From NCBI GenBank assembly GCA_030411725.1, contig MU839830.1, positions 1,922,001 through 1,986,000 of the forward strand: a stretch of 64,000 nucleotides of DNA. Direction: 5' to 3'. The position numbers and the translations under genes are program-made. This document shows, one piece after another, positions 33,563-45,639 of this stretch. Numbering within the stretch: position 1 is the stretch's first letter; each line of letters opens with the position of its first letter. The notes below the pieces were generated by a model. It was not told where the DNA came from. It did no database searches and was given only the letters and a program-made list of their open reading frames with translations. The stretch is from Echria macrotheca (Eukaryota; Ascomycota; Sordariomycetes; Sordariales; Schizotheciaceae).

Positions 33563-35392
33563 TCACAGAACCTCAGCCATCCCCGCTACATCCCTTTTCT
33601 CCAGAATGCCTTGGAACAAATCAGGCTTCCCGTCCTGTCGAACAAGACGCGGAAAGCGCATCCCGCCGTGATAGTCGATCTCGACAACCCATTCATCGTC
33701 CTCATGCACCATGGTCAGCCGCACAGGATCACCACCGCCATCCCCGCTCTTGGACCGGATCTCCTCGACCAAATTCTCAAGACTAAATTCCGAATCGCCC
33801 ACCTTGGCAATCTTCTGTCTCGGCGCGAGACCGGCACGATCGGCCGGCCCGTAACGTCGAACGTCCGCCAGCACGCCCTCGTCTCCGAGCGCTATTCCCA
33901 GGCCGTGCCAGATTGCCGATTTGGTCACCCGCTCAGGCTCTCTGAGCTCGGTACCCTCCGGCTGGTCGCAGTAGACAAGACGATATCCGGCGCGCTCGAT
34001 GCCATCGAGGTCAGCCTGTGGCGCCACGTCCAGCGCCTTCGCCTGGAAGAAGCCCTGCCAGTCGTACGGCATGACCTCATTCAGCGCGGAAACGACATCG
34101 CCAAGGGTATAAGGGACGACGACAGGGCTCGTCGTGATCTCGCGCCCGAAGAAAGGCTTGGCAAAATCGTCGAGAGAGCGCTTGTTGTCGGACCTGCTTC
34201 GGATGAGCGTATCGACGTCCAGCCACAGCACAAGACCTTCCTCGTAGTAGTCCAACCCGCGCATCCAGTTGCTCCATGCCGTTCCAACCCGGAGGCTGGA
34301 GCCGGCGCCCGTATCCTCCAGAGAGCGCCATGCCTTTCCGGCGCGCCCCTCGACCCACGCAGCAATGGTCGCCACCTCTTCCCGGTACCCATCGGGCGTC
34401 CGTAATCCGCTCCTGACGCACAGCACATCTTGATAGTACATGGAGAGACCCTCGTAGACCCAGAGCAGCCTGCCGTCCAGTGGCGTAGCAAAGTCGCTGG
34501 GGCAGTGGCCTGCCGGCCGGCGATATTTTCCATTCCACGAGTGCACATACTCGTGGCTCAGCACCTGGACGTAGTTGCCTCTTTCTTTAGGGTCCGCAAA
34601 ACCCTTGAGCGGCATCATAATCTGGGTAGAATCGTGATGCTCACCCCCGCCGTGTTGAGGGATATGCTCGCTCAGTGCGACCAGCCATCGGTACCGGTCG
34701 TAATGCCGCGCACCAAAGACGGCCTGCGTCTGCTCTGCGAGCCTCGCCAACCCGCCAAGGACCTCCTGCGGCGGTGATGTATACTCTTCGGTGTCAGCGG
34801 CCAGGCAGAGAATATGTCTTCCGTCCGACGTGACCTGGTGCTCCGAGTGGTAAAGGCCCGCGAGCGCAGGGGAGTCCTCGAGGCGTTCCACGCTGCATGG
34901 CAGATATGAAAACGTCTTCGCACCGCCATCGGCCGAGTGTGTGACGGCGGGCGTGCCCAGATTCTCGAGCGATGTGGAGAGGCCCCAGGTTGGCGGAATG
35001 GTAATGGACGCCTGAATGGCCAGCTTGCGCACGTCCCGGTGGGCGGGATAGAGGAGCGCATTCTCCCAGCTCAGAAACGTCAGCCGCCTCGTCAGAAATC
35101 GCGTGACGATGGCGTCAAACGTCGCGGATATCGTGTCGACCCCGGCCGGGATGTCGACTAGGTACTCCGAGACTGCTTTCGGGTTGCGTCTCCAGGGTAG
35201 GGTCCGCTCACCGGCCGAGAAGAACAGGCCGGCGATGCTGGAGATCGGGCCGTTGTCTCGGTGCGACTCCTGGATCCAGAGGGGAGTTGTAAAAGTTGCC
35301 GTGCTGTCAGGCCGGACTGGTAGCTGGACATCGACATGGAAAAGACCTCTGGGGGTATCCGTTAGGTCCACGAGAATCTGAATAACGCGCAT
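33563..35392 (-). CDS. M61-family aminopeptidase with PDZ domain
   Basis: A single intronless frame of 609 residues. The zinc-binding motif is HEYVH (280-284) in the family context LSHEYVHSWNGK, and the third ligand is Glu314 in LWVYEGLSMYY. The stretch GGGEHHDSTQIMMP at 248-261 matches the M61 pattern before the zinc site, and GLDYYEEGLVLWLDVDTLIR after it is also typical. A C-terminal PDZ-like domain spans about 500-590 (GLGIALGDEGVLADVRRYGPADRAGL). The N-terminal beta domain ends near 220. M61 (glycyl aminopeptidase) proteins are mostly bacterial; no signal peptide is visible, so a cytosolic role in trimming N-terminal Gly or Ala residues is likely. The lack of introns beside intron-bearing neighbours fits possible horizontal origin. 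Family assignment is firm; substrate is inferred. Confidence 0.9.
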   Translation of the reverse strand: MRVIQILVDLTDTPRGLFHVDVQLPVRPDSTATFTTPLWIQESHRDNGPISSIAGLFFSAGERTLPWRRNPKAVSEYLVDIPAGVDTISATFDAIVTRFLTRRLTFLSWENALLYPAHRDVRKLAIQASITIPPTWGLSTSLENLGTPAVTHSADGGAKTFSYLPCSVERLEDSPALAGLYHSEHQVTSDGRHILCLAADTEEYTSPPQEVLGGLARLAEQTQAVFGARHYDRYRWLVALSEHIPQHGGGEHHDSTQIMMPLKGFADPKERGNYVQVLSHEYVHSWNGKYRRPAGHCPSDFATPLDGRLLWVYEGLSMYYQDVLCVRSGLRTPDGYREEVATIAAWVEGRAGKAWRSLEDTGAGSSLRVGTAWSNWMRGLDYYEEGLVLWLDVDTLIRSRSDNKRSLDDFAKPFFGREITTSPVVVPYTLGDVVSALNEVMPYDWQGFFQAKALDVAPQADLDGIERAGYRLVYCDQPEGTELREPERVTKSAIWHGLGIALGDEGVLADVRRYGPADRAGLAPRQKIAKVGDSEFSLENLVEEIRSKSGDGGGDPVRLTMVHEDDEWVVEIDYHGGMRFPRLVRQDGKPDLFQGILEKRDVAGMAEVL

Positions 35393-38300
35393 TGTGGGCC
35401 TGAATCGATGGTTTTCTGGTTTGGAAATAAAGCAGATCGAAGAACGGTGGCTACCAGGTAGTCTCCTTCATTCCTCAACACAGGAATGACACCGTCGGGC
35501 AATATAAAGTCAGCCACCCCAACCACGGAATATTGATGTTGTCGACAGTGTTCCGTCCACCTTCCTGTTTCGCTACAACGTTGGTTACGACGCTCGGGTA
35601 CGCAGTCAGGATTCCGAGGCGACCAATCTGGCAATTTTACCGGGCAATGCGAGGCCGCGGGGAATTGGATTACAAGTTCCTGCAGGATTACGGAGACAGG
35701 CAGGCGTATTCAACTAGTAGAGAAATGTGAAGTTGTGAACAGCGAATTATGATAAAACATCCAGTTTCCCGATTACGTGGCCGCATCGTTCTTGAGAATT
35801 TGTGTAGAAGAAAAGTAACCCGTGACATGCAGCTGGAAAGCAGATTAGTAGAGACAACGTCAGGATACTACGTCACCGTCTAGGGATAAATATACCGCGA
35901 ATGAGCGTATCTGATCACCGTGATAGAAGTGTGTGTAGGTAGGAATTCCAGTGAACAGCTCGGATTTCATTGCCTTTTAGCGAGTCTCAAGCCTGACACG
36001 GTAGACAGGAACGGGACCAAAATCTTGAGGCAGATCGGGATCTCGAGTTTGGTCCTAGGCCTGCATTTCCCGCCACAGGATCCCAACACAGTTGCAAGGA
36101 GCGGTTTTTTCAAGAGCTGTGACGATTAGGTCAAAGGAGTCACCAAGTTGCCACGTGTGACAGTGAAGCTCCGACTTACCCTCTCCGATACAGCGGCGGC
36201 GGAATATGCATGACGTTGTCGAGATCGCCTGAGGTACTCTATGAAGAGACCCCATGGGCGGTGTCGGCTGTTAAAATCATTTTGTTCGGCCGTAATGTAT
36301 TTTCGTCATGCTCGACGGAGAGTTCCAAGCCCTGTTCGGTTCGGGTTCGAGCCCTGGGAGAAGTCGATCCCGCGTTAATCTCGCCCACGTAGATCGCTCA
36401 CAGGACTTGATGGAATGAGCATGAGGTGACTTCAGGACTTCGGTACTTTTACAGCACTCAAAGGAGCTGAGTGAGCCGTCCAAGATGAGTCGACCATCGG
36501 CAGTCTTCTGATCACGCGGTATCGAGCCCCTGAATGAAATGGCGATGATCAGCGGGGTCACTAAGCACCTTCGAGGTACTTCCAGGTCCAATTATGCCTT
36601 ACCTGCAACCCTTTGTATTGTATGTGGATCCCATCGGGAGCAGAGCCTTATCGGACTAAAGGCTGGTCAGCTTAAGTTCGGTCTCTGTAAGTATCTCGTG
36701 GCGAACTCCCCAATACTCATGAAGCTATGTGAAACCTGTGATCCGGACTTGCAGTCTTGGGCAGCGGGATCATCTCGGCCGCACTCGTGCGTGGAGACTG
36801 GGCGGAGTTCATTGCTTGATTAGCTCGGTACGGTGGGTTGTCGGATAATGACCTCACATAGTGAAGTACAATACATTGAAGAAGTCTCTATTGTATTGTA
36901 CAGGCAAGTAAGTGCCTCTGCGTTATGCGGTCAGACTGGCGAATCGCGAAGAAACGGACAGACCAATGACACCACTGCTCCGATTGCCCATGGCGCATCG
37001 GGGCCTCAGCCGGGCACCGGTGCAATCAAACTCGATCCGAGCCTCATTTCGGGCTGCTCCGGCTCGTTATCTTGTGGTGATGATGAGTCGGCCTGCCGAG
37101 TGCCCCTCGGGAAGAGGTTCGATAGGCTCCATCCCGAGCAACCTTGCCTATCTATGTTAACCGAGTGCAATCGGCGATCAACGGGGAAGAGGCCGGAAGT
37201 GAACGTGATCATGAGGGTATGCAGCGTCACCCACCCGACAGTTTGATCAAGTGATAAGACGGGAGGACTAGCCATGTGACCGCGAAGATTAACGAGGAGA
37301 GATTGAACGCGAAGAAGGCAGGGAGAGCCGAGAACAGAATCGAGTCGGGAGATAGTTCGGGAATCATCGAGGCTGGCTATGATGCGAGCATGCCGGCTAA
37401 CACTCGGCCGGACACGTGGGAGGGAGGTCCTCGAAGAAGGCTAGTCCCTTGTCTCTCGGCGGACGCCTTATTTCTTCGTCTCGGGCTGGCAGCGAGCGCC
37501 TGCCTCGGTTAAGCTCCACGCTTGTCCAATGCAGACGGATACGGTCCGCGCAAGGCGACCACCAGCTGTTTCCGGACCTTGTCATGTCGTCTCATGGAGA
37601 TGACAAAGGAGTGCATACCCAGGGATGAGAACCTGAATCTCTCATGCAGATACCCTTGCATGTCAGCGAATAAGAAGCGTTCTAGATGACGACTCGCAGA
37701 TACTTGGTACTTATCTCACGACGTACTTATTGGCCGCATCAAGTGGCTGATATTCCATATCATCTCCTTGTTTGGTCGGTTCGGCTCTTCTCCGTCCAGC
37801 GCGGAGGTCGAGAGGGCTACAAGTCTGCGGGGGTCACCCTCTCGCGGCAGTCCCGGTGTAGTACGGGGAAAGACGACAATCGCTGCAGAATCTGCGGTAT
37901 CCCCTGATAATGCCAGCAGGAAGGGGTTTGATAGATGCCGCCGTGTATGCAGAGCAGACAGAACGGTGTCTCGGACAGCGGCTAGAACGACCCTTTGGCA
38001 GCGCGTGTCTCGAGCCAGAACCGGGATGTCGCCGGCTCCCTTGTAGCGGTGAAGCGAGAACTATTGGGCAGTTCAACAACAGCTGAATCTGACTCTCGCC
38101 CTGGAGGAGACCGGGCCGCCGATTGGCTCGGCCGATATGTCGAAGGAGGCCGGACCTAGCTCAACGGCAGTGCTAACGAATGGCCATTTTCGTTTTTCGA
38201 AAACCGTGCATACTCGCCTCGCAGAGCATTGATACACTGTAGCACAAAGCCGCATCGTTTTGTATCAAATGCATTTTCCTCTTGCAGAAAGCGCGTTGCG

Positions 38301-40454
38301 CTGGCAAGTGACGTCGCCTGATCCGGGAATGACAGCTTCTCTGCTCGCCTACGTCGTCGAGGCTCGTCGTGACCCAGCAAGAATCTGGATTGAGGACGTC
38401 GGGGGCATCGCCGAGATCATCCCGCCGCGTTTTATTTTGTCTCTTTATTTTCCCGACTTTCCTGGCCACGACGTCGGTTAGCATCCCCCACGCTCTTCAG
38501 TACCACAGCTTACCACATTCAGGGGCTGGTGTCCCTCTGAACTCGGATCTCGCCGGTTGTTTGTTTGCTAAGGCCTCCACATATGGTCCCGGCTGCCGCG
38601 GGTCGCGAGGTCCCGAGCCTGTCAGGCAGGAATGACTTGGCCTCGGGTCACCGGGTACGGTCTCCGAATCCAAGGCCGCCTGCTGCGCGCCCAACGTGCC
38701 GGGCACGCTTTTGCGCTTCCGAAGTGTCCCCACGTCCGTTAGAAAATTCCAGGTACAAGAATAGAAGGGGAAACCAAAGGGGCGAGAGAGAGCAGCGCGT
38801 GGCGTTCGAGACGGCGTATTGACGTTCGCTCGTGCGACCAGGATGGAGTTTGTGCTACCGGAAACCCGCATGTCGACCCTTGTCCTGTGCGGCCACACCA
38901 TGGCCAGGTCGATTTGGCAGGAATGGCTTAGAGTGAGCCCATGAGGCGTAGAATGAGCCCACGAGTGTCTCCCAAGTGCCGAACGGGAAACAGACGACGC
39001 AATGCACGCGATGCCGCGCCTGCTGTGCATGGCTGAGGTGAGGTGGGAAATTTCTGACAGGAGAGTCGCTCCTTCCTCCCTCGCTCCCTCGCCAGCGTGC
39101 TCCACGGACACGACCTCTGGCCGAGTGACGCCAAGAAGGCGCCTCGGGCGGGAACGTGCAGGGTTTCAGGCAATGGCGCCATGAAAGCGTCGAGAGTCGA
39201 CTAATCATCATGTGCACTCGGGATATTGAGGCAGCCGCATGGCGAGCGTGCCGTCGGGGCGAGTAGTTTTGTACCTCGTCTGGACCTGGTCCCAGACAAG
39301 TGGGATGGCGCGCCGGTTGCCCAGCATGCCGTTAGACCCGTTCGCTCCCAGGGACCAGCCGACTCGACGAGCAGCTACCCGTCGACAAATGAAGGCCGGA
39401 AATCACTAGCGTCGGGCTGTGGTTGACAGGAACAGCGTTCTCTTGACCCACGAGATCCAGCACGGGACATGTGCTGTAACGTCTTGACCTCTTGCTTCTC
39501 CTGATGGTGCTTCTCACGGAGCTGCCCACGTCGGTTGACAACCAAAACAAGACCACCCGCCCGAGTACAGACCCTGAATTGGCGAGCCCCTGAGTGGTGT
39601 CATCAGCCCAGGATTATCCCGAAACCCGGCGCTGATCTCGCGGCAAGCTCAGGGTCCTGGTGTGGTGGGCGACGCGGGAGCCGGAGCCCGAGCGGCAAAT
39701 GTCTAACTCTAAGCAAAACAGAAAAACAGGAACAGGCAACATGACAGGTGACAATGGGAAACACCATGTGCGACCGTTCAGGCCCTGCAGCGTGCAAGTC
39801 GAGCCGGATTCCCTCCAATCCGTGCAGCGCACGCCAGCTAGAGCCCACGGTGCCACACACGTACGCTCACTAACGTAGCTTTCATTCTTTTTCTGCTATT
39901 TTCCCCCGTGCCGGGAGTCCCCCGTCTCGGTGCTATTGGTCCGTAGCGTGGCGTGGCGTTGACTGGGCTAAACCGATCTGACTGACCGATACGCCGCCGT
40001 ATCGACATCCAGCGTCAAAGCAGGTATGTACAGTACTTCGTATCCACTTGCTTTTTTTCTCTCTCTCGAAATTGCGCCTTTCGTTTGACTGGGTACGGAA
40101 TACGGCTCAGGCATATGGGATGCTCATGGGGATCCTCGGGTCTCCGGCATTTTGAGACAGCCAGGCCGCATGCCTCGGGCGAAGGATGGATCGACATCCC
40201 GAGATGGGTCGACAGGTTCTCGCCATCAGGGAAGAAGCTGGTTGATCAGGTTAGGCCTCCATTGACCGCCTCGGTCTGGTTCATGATGCCACGCCTATAA
40301 AGGGAGGCTCGTTCCCGCCGTGTTGATGTTGAGCTTCTCTCCAAGCCACCACCACCACCACCACTCGAGCTATATCAGATTCCCCCAGATCTCACTCTTA
40401 TCCATTCAACCAACTCGCAAACCCAACCACCAAGCTCTCATCAACCGCTTCGAA
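35393..40454. other. Gene-poor 5-kb interval
   Basis: I found no gene in this long stretch. Frames are short and interrupted, and donor-like sites (near 36687 and 36910) do not lead to a plausible product. The region is not strongly AT-rich, so heavy RIP mutation is not obvious. Close to 40454 the leader of the small gene begins, with a CCA repeat at 40349-40363. Confidence 0.5.
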
Positions 40455-40708
40455 ATGTCGTCCCAGCCTACTTGTAGGTCACCCCCCGTTTTGTCACCGG
40501 GATCTCTCACTTCTTCTACAAAAGCAAATCTAACGTCCTCGCAGCTGGATCCAGCGGCAGCGCTGGCACAGGAGCTCCTGCCCCGGCTCCTGCCGCTCCC
40601 TCGGCGCCCGCACCCACGTCGTGGGGCAGCTCGGGATCGACGCTGGAGACCTATCTCAAGTCGAAGACCGCGGAGAACCCGTGGGTGCCGTATACCCCCC
40701 GCAGCTAG
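40455..40708 (+). CDS. 60-residue microprotein, Ala/Pro/Ser-rich
   Basis: Exon 1 is 40455-40473, intron 40474-40544 (71 bp, donor GTAGGT, branch TCTAACG, acceptor CGCAG), exon 2 40545-40708. The spliced product begins MSSQPTSGSSGSAGTGAPAP and ends LETYLKSKTAENPWVPYTPRS. The first 35 residues are low-complexity Ala/Pro/Ser; the last 25 look ordered and conserved-like, with Trp and Tyr residues, and could form a short helix (STLETYLKSK) followed by an extended tail. There is no signal peptide or membrane span. The clear intron with an ideal branch point, the purine-rich context before the ATG (CGAAATG) and the long CCA-rich leader support a real gene. I do not know a function. Confidence 0.72.
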
Positions 40709-41544
40709 GCATCTTCCTTGTTGCCGTGGGATTTTGGCGTCCATGTTTTGGCGGTCAGGGGCCCGGAGTGCAGGGCCAAACGCGCAGCTGGGATGACAGG
40801 GCCTTTTTTGATTCCGGTGGATTTTTCAAGTACTAGGTTGTTCCGTTTTGGGTATCCTGACGAGCTTCATATTGATGGGAGAGATGCGGAGTTCATGAGA
40901 GAAATAGAGAGATAGAGAGATTTGGGCGGCTTTTGTCTGTTGTGTTCGGGGTGGAGACGACCGTAGGCTGTTTGTCTGTTGTTTTCACTTTGCCTTTCTG
41001 GTGTGTGGTGGCTGTCCTTGAGTTAATCTTTGCGTTGGGGGCGGAAAGTGGTTGCTACTATTCTTTTCGTCAACTGAACTCTTTCTAACACCTCTCGCTT
41101 TGCGGTGGTTCTGGTTCGAGTTCAATGTCGGATGTTGAGGATGAGACAATCTTTTGACGAGATACTAGTCTAGTTATGTCTGTCGTTAGTGGATTTTATG
41201 AACCAGCACTCCATCCATCCCCTGGGCTTCGTACATTTCATATGGCGCATGGCGGGATGTAAGTGATGAGCCGCGTTAGGGGCCAACCAAATCCGCGTCA
41301 TCGACCCATCTGCTGAGAACATTCCTCTTACCCCCCCTGTCGAAATGCTCACCAACACCACCAGGAAAGCATACCCGCAGCAATCCAAAAACACCCGATA
41401 GGCCCGAATACGACACTAGGAGTAAAACATAAACGCCTCTAGCCAAAATCCCCACGATTTCCCGGTCAGATCAGATAATCTTTACTTGGCAAATCCGCTC
41501 CCGCTTGTTGCCATGTGTCCCGCGTGTTTGACATTTTATTTGAT
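40709..41544. other. Convergent 3' intergenic region
   Basis: No gene is seen between the microprotein and the convergent transcription-factor gene. T-rich and GT-rich stretches are consistent with untranslated regions. Confidence 0.6.
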
Positions 41545-42845
41545 TCATAGCGGATCCGCTGAAAGTACCGACAGAGGATATGCGAGATAAGGCTCCCAGT
41601 CCGGACCAAGGTGGCGGGCTACCGAGTTGATCAGGTAGCTCCCCGCCTCCCCAACCGCCCAGATATTCCGGGACCAATGCAGGATGACGCCAAAGTAAGC
41701 CAGGACGACGATAGCTTCCGGTCGTCGCTGGACCAGCAGCTCGGTCCACTCGGGCGGAGCAGCGACCGACCACGAGTAGATGACCAAGTACCGGCTGGGG
41801 CGCCGCTCCTTGGCCTGCATCATATCGAACCCGATCTGGAGAGTGCGAAGCGCCGTCCTGGAAGCCTCAAGGGTCACAGCGTCGAGGCCGGCATTGGCGA
41901 GGAGCAGATGCAACGGCTCGCATTCGCTCCCAATCGGTGTGGCCAGGTGGAACTGAGCGGCCCACAGCATAAAGGTCTTCATGCCTGAGTCGAGCAGAAA
42001 AGGCCAGGCGGCGTGAGTGATTAGCTTGATGCCCGTATGAATCTTGACAAATTCGACGTAATGGTCCAGGTATACGTTGAAGTCGTCGTCGCGGCGCGCC
42101 CATAGGTCAGGCAGCAGATGGCGGCCGAGGGCACTCGCAAACTGCATGATAGGCGAGCTGTTGACATTGTCAAGCTTGACAGTCGACACCACGTTGTTGT
42201 ATAGCTGGATGGCCTTGGTCTGGAGACTGACAGAAAAGGCCATGAACTTCTCGGCCCTATCCGGCTCGGAAACGGCAAGCCTGCGGGCCGACAGGGCTAG
42301 AATCTCAATTGCATAGTAGGGAGCCTGCAGCATGGCCGCATTGTGCAGGTCCGTCGCGGCTTGAAGCATTTCCCCCTCGACGTCGGGAAAGTGTTCGATG
42401 ATATTGAACTTGACCATGAGCTCCAGGTGATCTAGGTTGACCTCGGCCGTGACAGCCCGGTAGAGGGGCGTCTCGGCAGCAATGCCTTGCAGCTCGCCCG
42501 ATACGGGCAGGTTGGGGGCGTTAGTGCCTGGCGGGCTGTTCCCCTGGGATGTGTGGGATGTGGTTGATGACCCTTCCGGGCTGGGCGCGACGGGCCGCTG
42601 CTGGTCCCCCACGGCCCCTGGAGGAGGACCTGGGGGATAGCTACACGGTCTCTCGGATAACGTGCAGATGATGCATTTCGGTCTTTGCTCGTCGCACTAC
42701 ATTTTCGACAGTCATTGTGGGTCGCTGGTCAGTCGTGTCCTGCAGAGACTAGAGGTGGTCTGGCCTGGCGGGAGCGTACCTTGACATGACGCCGTTTGCA
42801 CTCCAGACAGCCTGCCCTTGACTTCTTGTGGCTTCTGCGGAGCAT
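41545..42845 (-). CDS. Zn2Cys6 fungal transcription factor
   Basis: Exons 42780-42845 and 41545-42696 are joined across an 83-bp intron to give 405 residues. The binuclear zinc cluster is complete only after splicing: Cys13, Cys16, Cys23, Cys30, Cys33 and Cys40 (SRAGCLECKRRHVK, then CDEQRPKCIICT, then CSYPP). The intron falls exactly before the third cysteine, a position frequent in this family. A Ser/Pro-rich linker follows, then a helical regulatory region from about residue 95 (LDHLELMVKFNIIEHFP, MLQAPYYAIEILALSARRLA) like that of the short sterol-uptake-type C6 factors. Such proteins bind CGG-containing sites as activators or repressors. The target is unknown, and its neighbours give no cluster context. 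Confidence 0.9.
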
Positions 42846-45639
42846 TTTTGTAGTCTCCCGCAGGACGAAGTCGGTACACGCGTATTACCGATGGCGTGCG
42901 TATTAGTCGAGCGGAATTCCACCACGAAACGCGGGATTCGCTTCCTGGAAAGGAATCGAGTTTGCGCTGACGGTCAACCATTCACGCCTCTCGACAGATG
43001 GGGCGAAACTTGGCTGGTCTGAGGAGAGGCCAAAGTTCCGATGTGTCTTCGGAGCGAAACAAAAGTCCTAGTATTCCGGGTCCGATGGTGACTGACAAGA
43101 TTGGACAGGCTCGTAGGGCTGCATCCCAAGAAACTCCGGGTAGATTCGTCGCATAATAAACCGTGGTCGGTTTTCGCATTTGCGCCTTATCTAATACTAG
43201 GAAACCGGCATTTGGCGGTGACTAGCCCTAATCAAGACAGCGAGATCACCAAAATGCAAGGATTCAGGAGATGGCCTGCGACGCCGTCAGCACCAATGCA
43301 GCCCTCTACACCCTTTCCCTCACCGTCAGGCTGAGTTGGCAGTCGGCATAGCCGGCCAGGATCGCTATCCCACCAGGTATAATAACACCTCACCCCTCCG
43401 CGTCGCCCGCGTTGGATTGTTGTTCGACTCTGCTCTCTTCGATTCGTTGCTGTTCGGTGGCATGGTCATCATCACTGCTCCTTCCTTTTCCCAAGAACAC
43501 CCCCGGTAACTAATAAGGACCGCCCAGCCTCCACCAAGTACCTTGGCGGTCACATCCCTTCCCAATCAACATTTGACGGAAACCCCCGCGCCTAGAGTAT
43601 GTCCTTGCACACACTATCGACATGCGGCCGCTTTGGAGTCCGACTTTTCGTTGATATCCTGCAGGAGTCCAGGCCAGACGGGGGACGGTAGCGGCAGTGG
43701 CGGTCTGCGACAGAAAACATGTCATTTGTGACATCGGTGCTAGGACGTCCCAAAGGAGCTGAGAGACGACGGCATCTGCCGGTTTGGCTGGTAGCGCGCC
43801 AATCATTTCGGCAAAGATGGCCGGTACGCTTGACAAAAGGACTCGTAGGGCTGTCGGTGGTGCGCCGTGGATGCTTAACAATCTTTGACAACGCCTTCCT
43901 AGCCTGGGCTCGCCAGGGACATGGTGCATATCGGCCCCTCTGGACCACTGCTTTTTGGTAGGTCGATTTTGTCTCTGGCGCTTGGGATCAGTATGCCTTG
44001 CCAGTGTCGGCATCCTTCTTCCTTCGCGCCCCGCCCCTTGGCGTCTCAGCACTCGGCATGATCCGTGGACATCTCACTGCCAGGACCGACCCTCGAAGAG
44101 CGGTCAAGATTGGTGTAGTTTCTCTTCCGGAGCGAGATCTGTCGGAAGCATTTTCGAATGAAGACTCAAAGCGACGGCCCCGGACATACTCTGGGTCCGG
44201 GCAGGTGTCGATTTCCGTGCGGTATTCGCCAAGAGCTCCCAGTAACTACGACTTTGCTCTGAGCTGGAGAGCAATATGTACGGTTTAAGTTCCCTTAAAA
44301 AGTGGTTTGAGTCGGTCATCTGTTCCGAGTCTCAGCGCTAAAGTCGTTGTAATGTCAAGTCTGGGGTTCGATACCAACAAGGTTGAACACAAGGTAAGTT
44401 TCTCCAGTATCGTTTCAATCTCTATCAGGGTGATTCTCTATCCACCACATCCCGCTGTGTTTACTACCGACACCTGTACGTCTTGCCAGTCCTCAGTGGC
44501 CCTAGAAGAACAAAGTGGAGCTTAGAGCATACCGGGATGACATTACCTGGACATCATCCCGAAGATTGCAACCAACAAGACAACGTGATCAGAGGGGAGC
44601 GGGCGGTACTTTTGTCTCCTCACTCGCGCCTATAGTGGGTACTTATGGCACCGCAGGTCAAACGTATGCGACCTTCTATGGTTCGCCTCAACATCACCAC
44701 TTTCTGTTGGTTGGTCACTCGACGAATACAAGCCAAGGCACGCAGAATATCGGTAGATCCCCCATTCGCTCAGAGTCAGACTTGTCGACGTGATTCTTGA
44801 GAAACGGGCCCCAAGATGTACCCGCTCGTGTCAGTCGACTGTTTCTTGGCCGTTCCTAACAGCTGCAGTTTTCAACTAGGTAGGGGTGCACATCTTCGCG
44901 AGAGGTCAAATGTCGCAGTTTATGCGCTCACGCGAGAGGCGACTCATGCAAGAACCGCGCACCTGCATACCTACCTGAACCTGCATTTTGAAGTGTTGGG
45001 GTCTGCCGGATTGGCTCGTTCGATCCGGGATGCCGACCGAGTCCAGCACTCGGAACTGTACACGTCGCCGCCATGCTGCCGAGGTGTTCTCGCAATCGAT
45101 CCCGGAAACTTGTTCGGTCGTGGGTTTCCGAATGGAGTCTATGTGCCCTCCGGACGCCCGATGGGCCGATGCCAAATTTGCTTGCCGGGCGCAGCAAATT
45201 ACGAACCCCCTGTCTCAGCCATGCACTCCCGATCGGCAGCCGACATGGCCTGATTGGGTCTCCCGTGTAATTCGACGGGAGATTCCCGCCAACGGCGAAT
45301 CGAGCCCGGGTTCTCAGCCGAGCACAGCCCAACGCCCCGCTGACCTCGCCCGACCAGCGGGACCTCATCCCCCGGGTCGACGGCTGCCTGCAGGACATCT
45401 GTTTGTCTGAGCCCCGGGCGCCCGCTCGGTGCGAATGGAAGTGAAGAGGATGAATACTAGGCTATAGTTCCAAGATCCCTCGGTACCAGCAAACCCCGCC
45501 AAGTTTTCTCCCGGCTGCATCTGCGCGTGCAATCTAGTTGCATCTCGACGTTGCGAGATCTCCAGCTGCACAACGCGCGTCTGACTGGCCTCGAACCGTC
45601 CTTTTCTTTTCCTTCCTCTTCAATCACGTTCGTTTCACG
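42846..45639. other. Gene-poor interval upstream of chitinase
   Basis: About 2.8 kb without a recognisable gene. A donor-like site follows a short frame near 44395 but the spliced continuation has no recognisable sequence. The last few hundred bases presumably hold the chitinase promoter; a C/T-rich run just before 45640 is typical of leaders of well-expressed fungal genes. Confidence 0.5.

Noticed and set aside
36320..36375. Possible tRNA B-box gggttcgagccc
   Set aside because: No A-box at the right distance and no acceptor stem pairing could be found.
43510..44052. Minus-strand frame of 180 codons
   Set aside because: Composition is that of random GC-rich DNA; no recognised motif or conserved splice signal.
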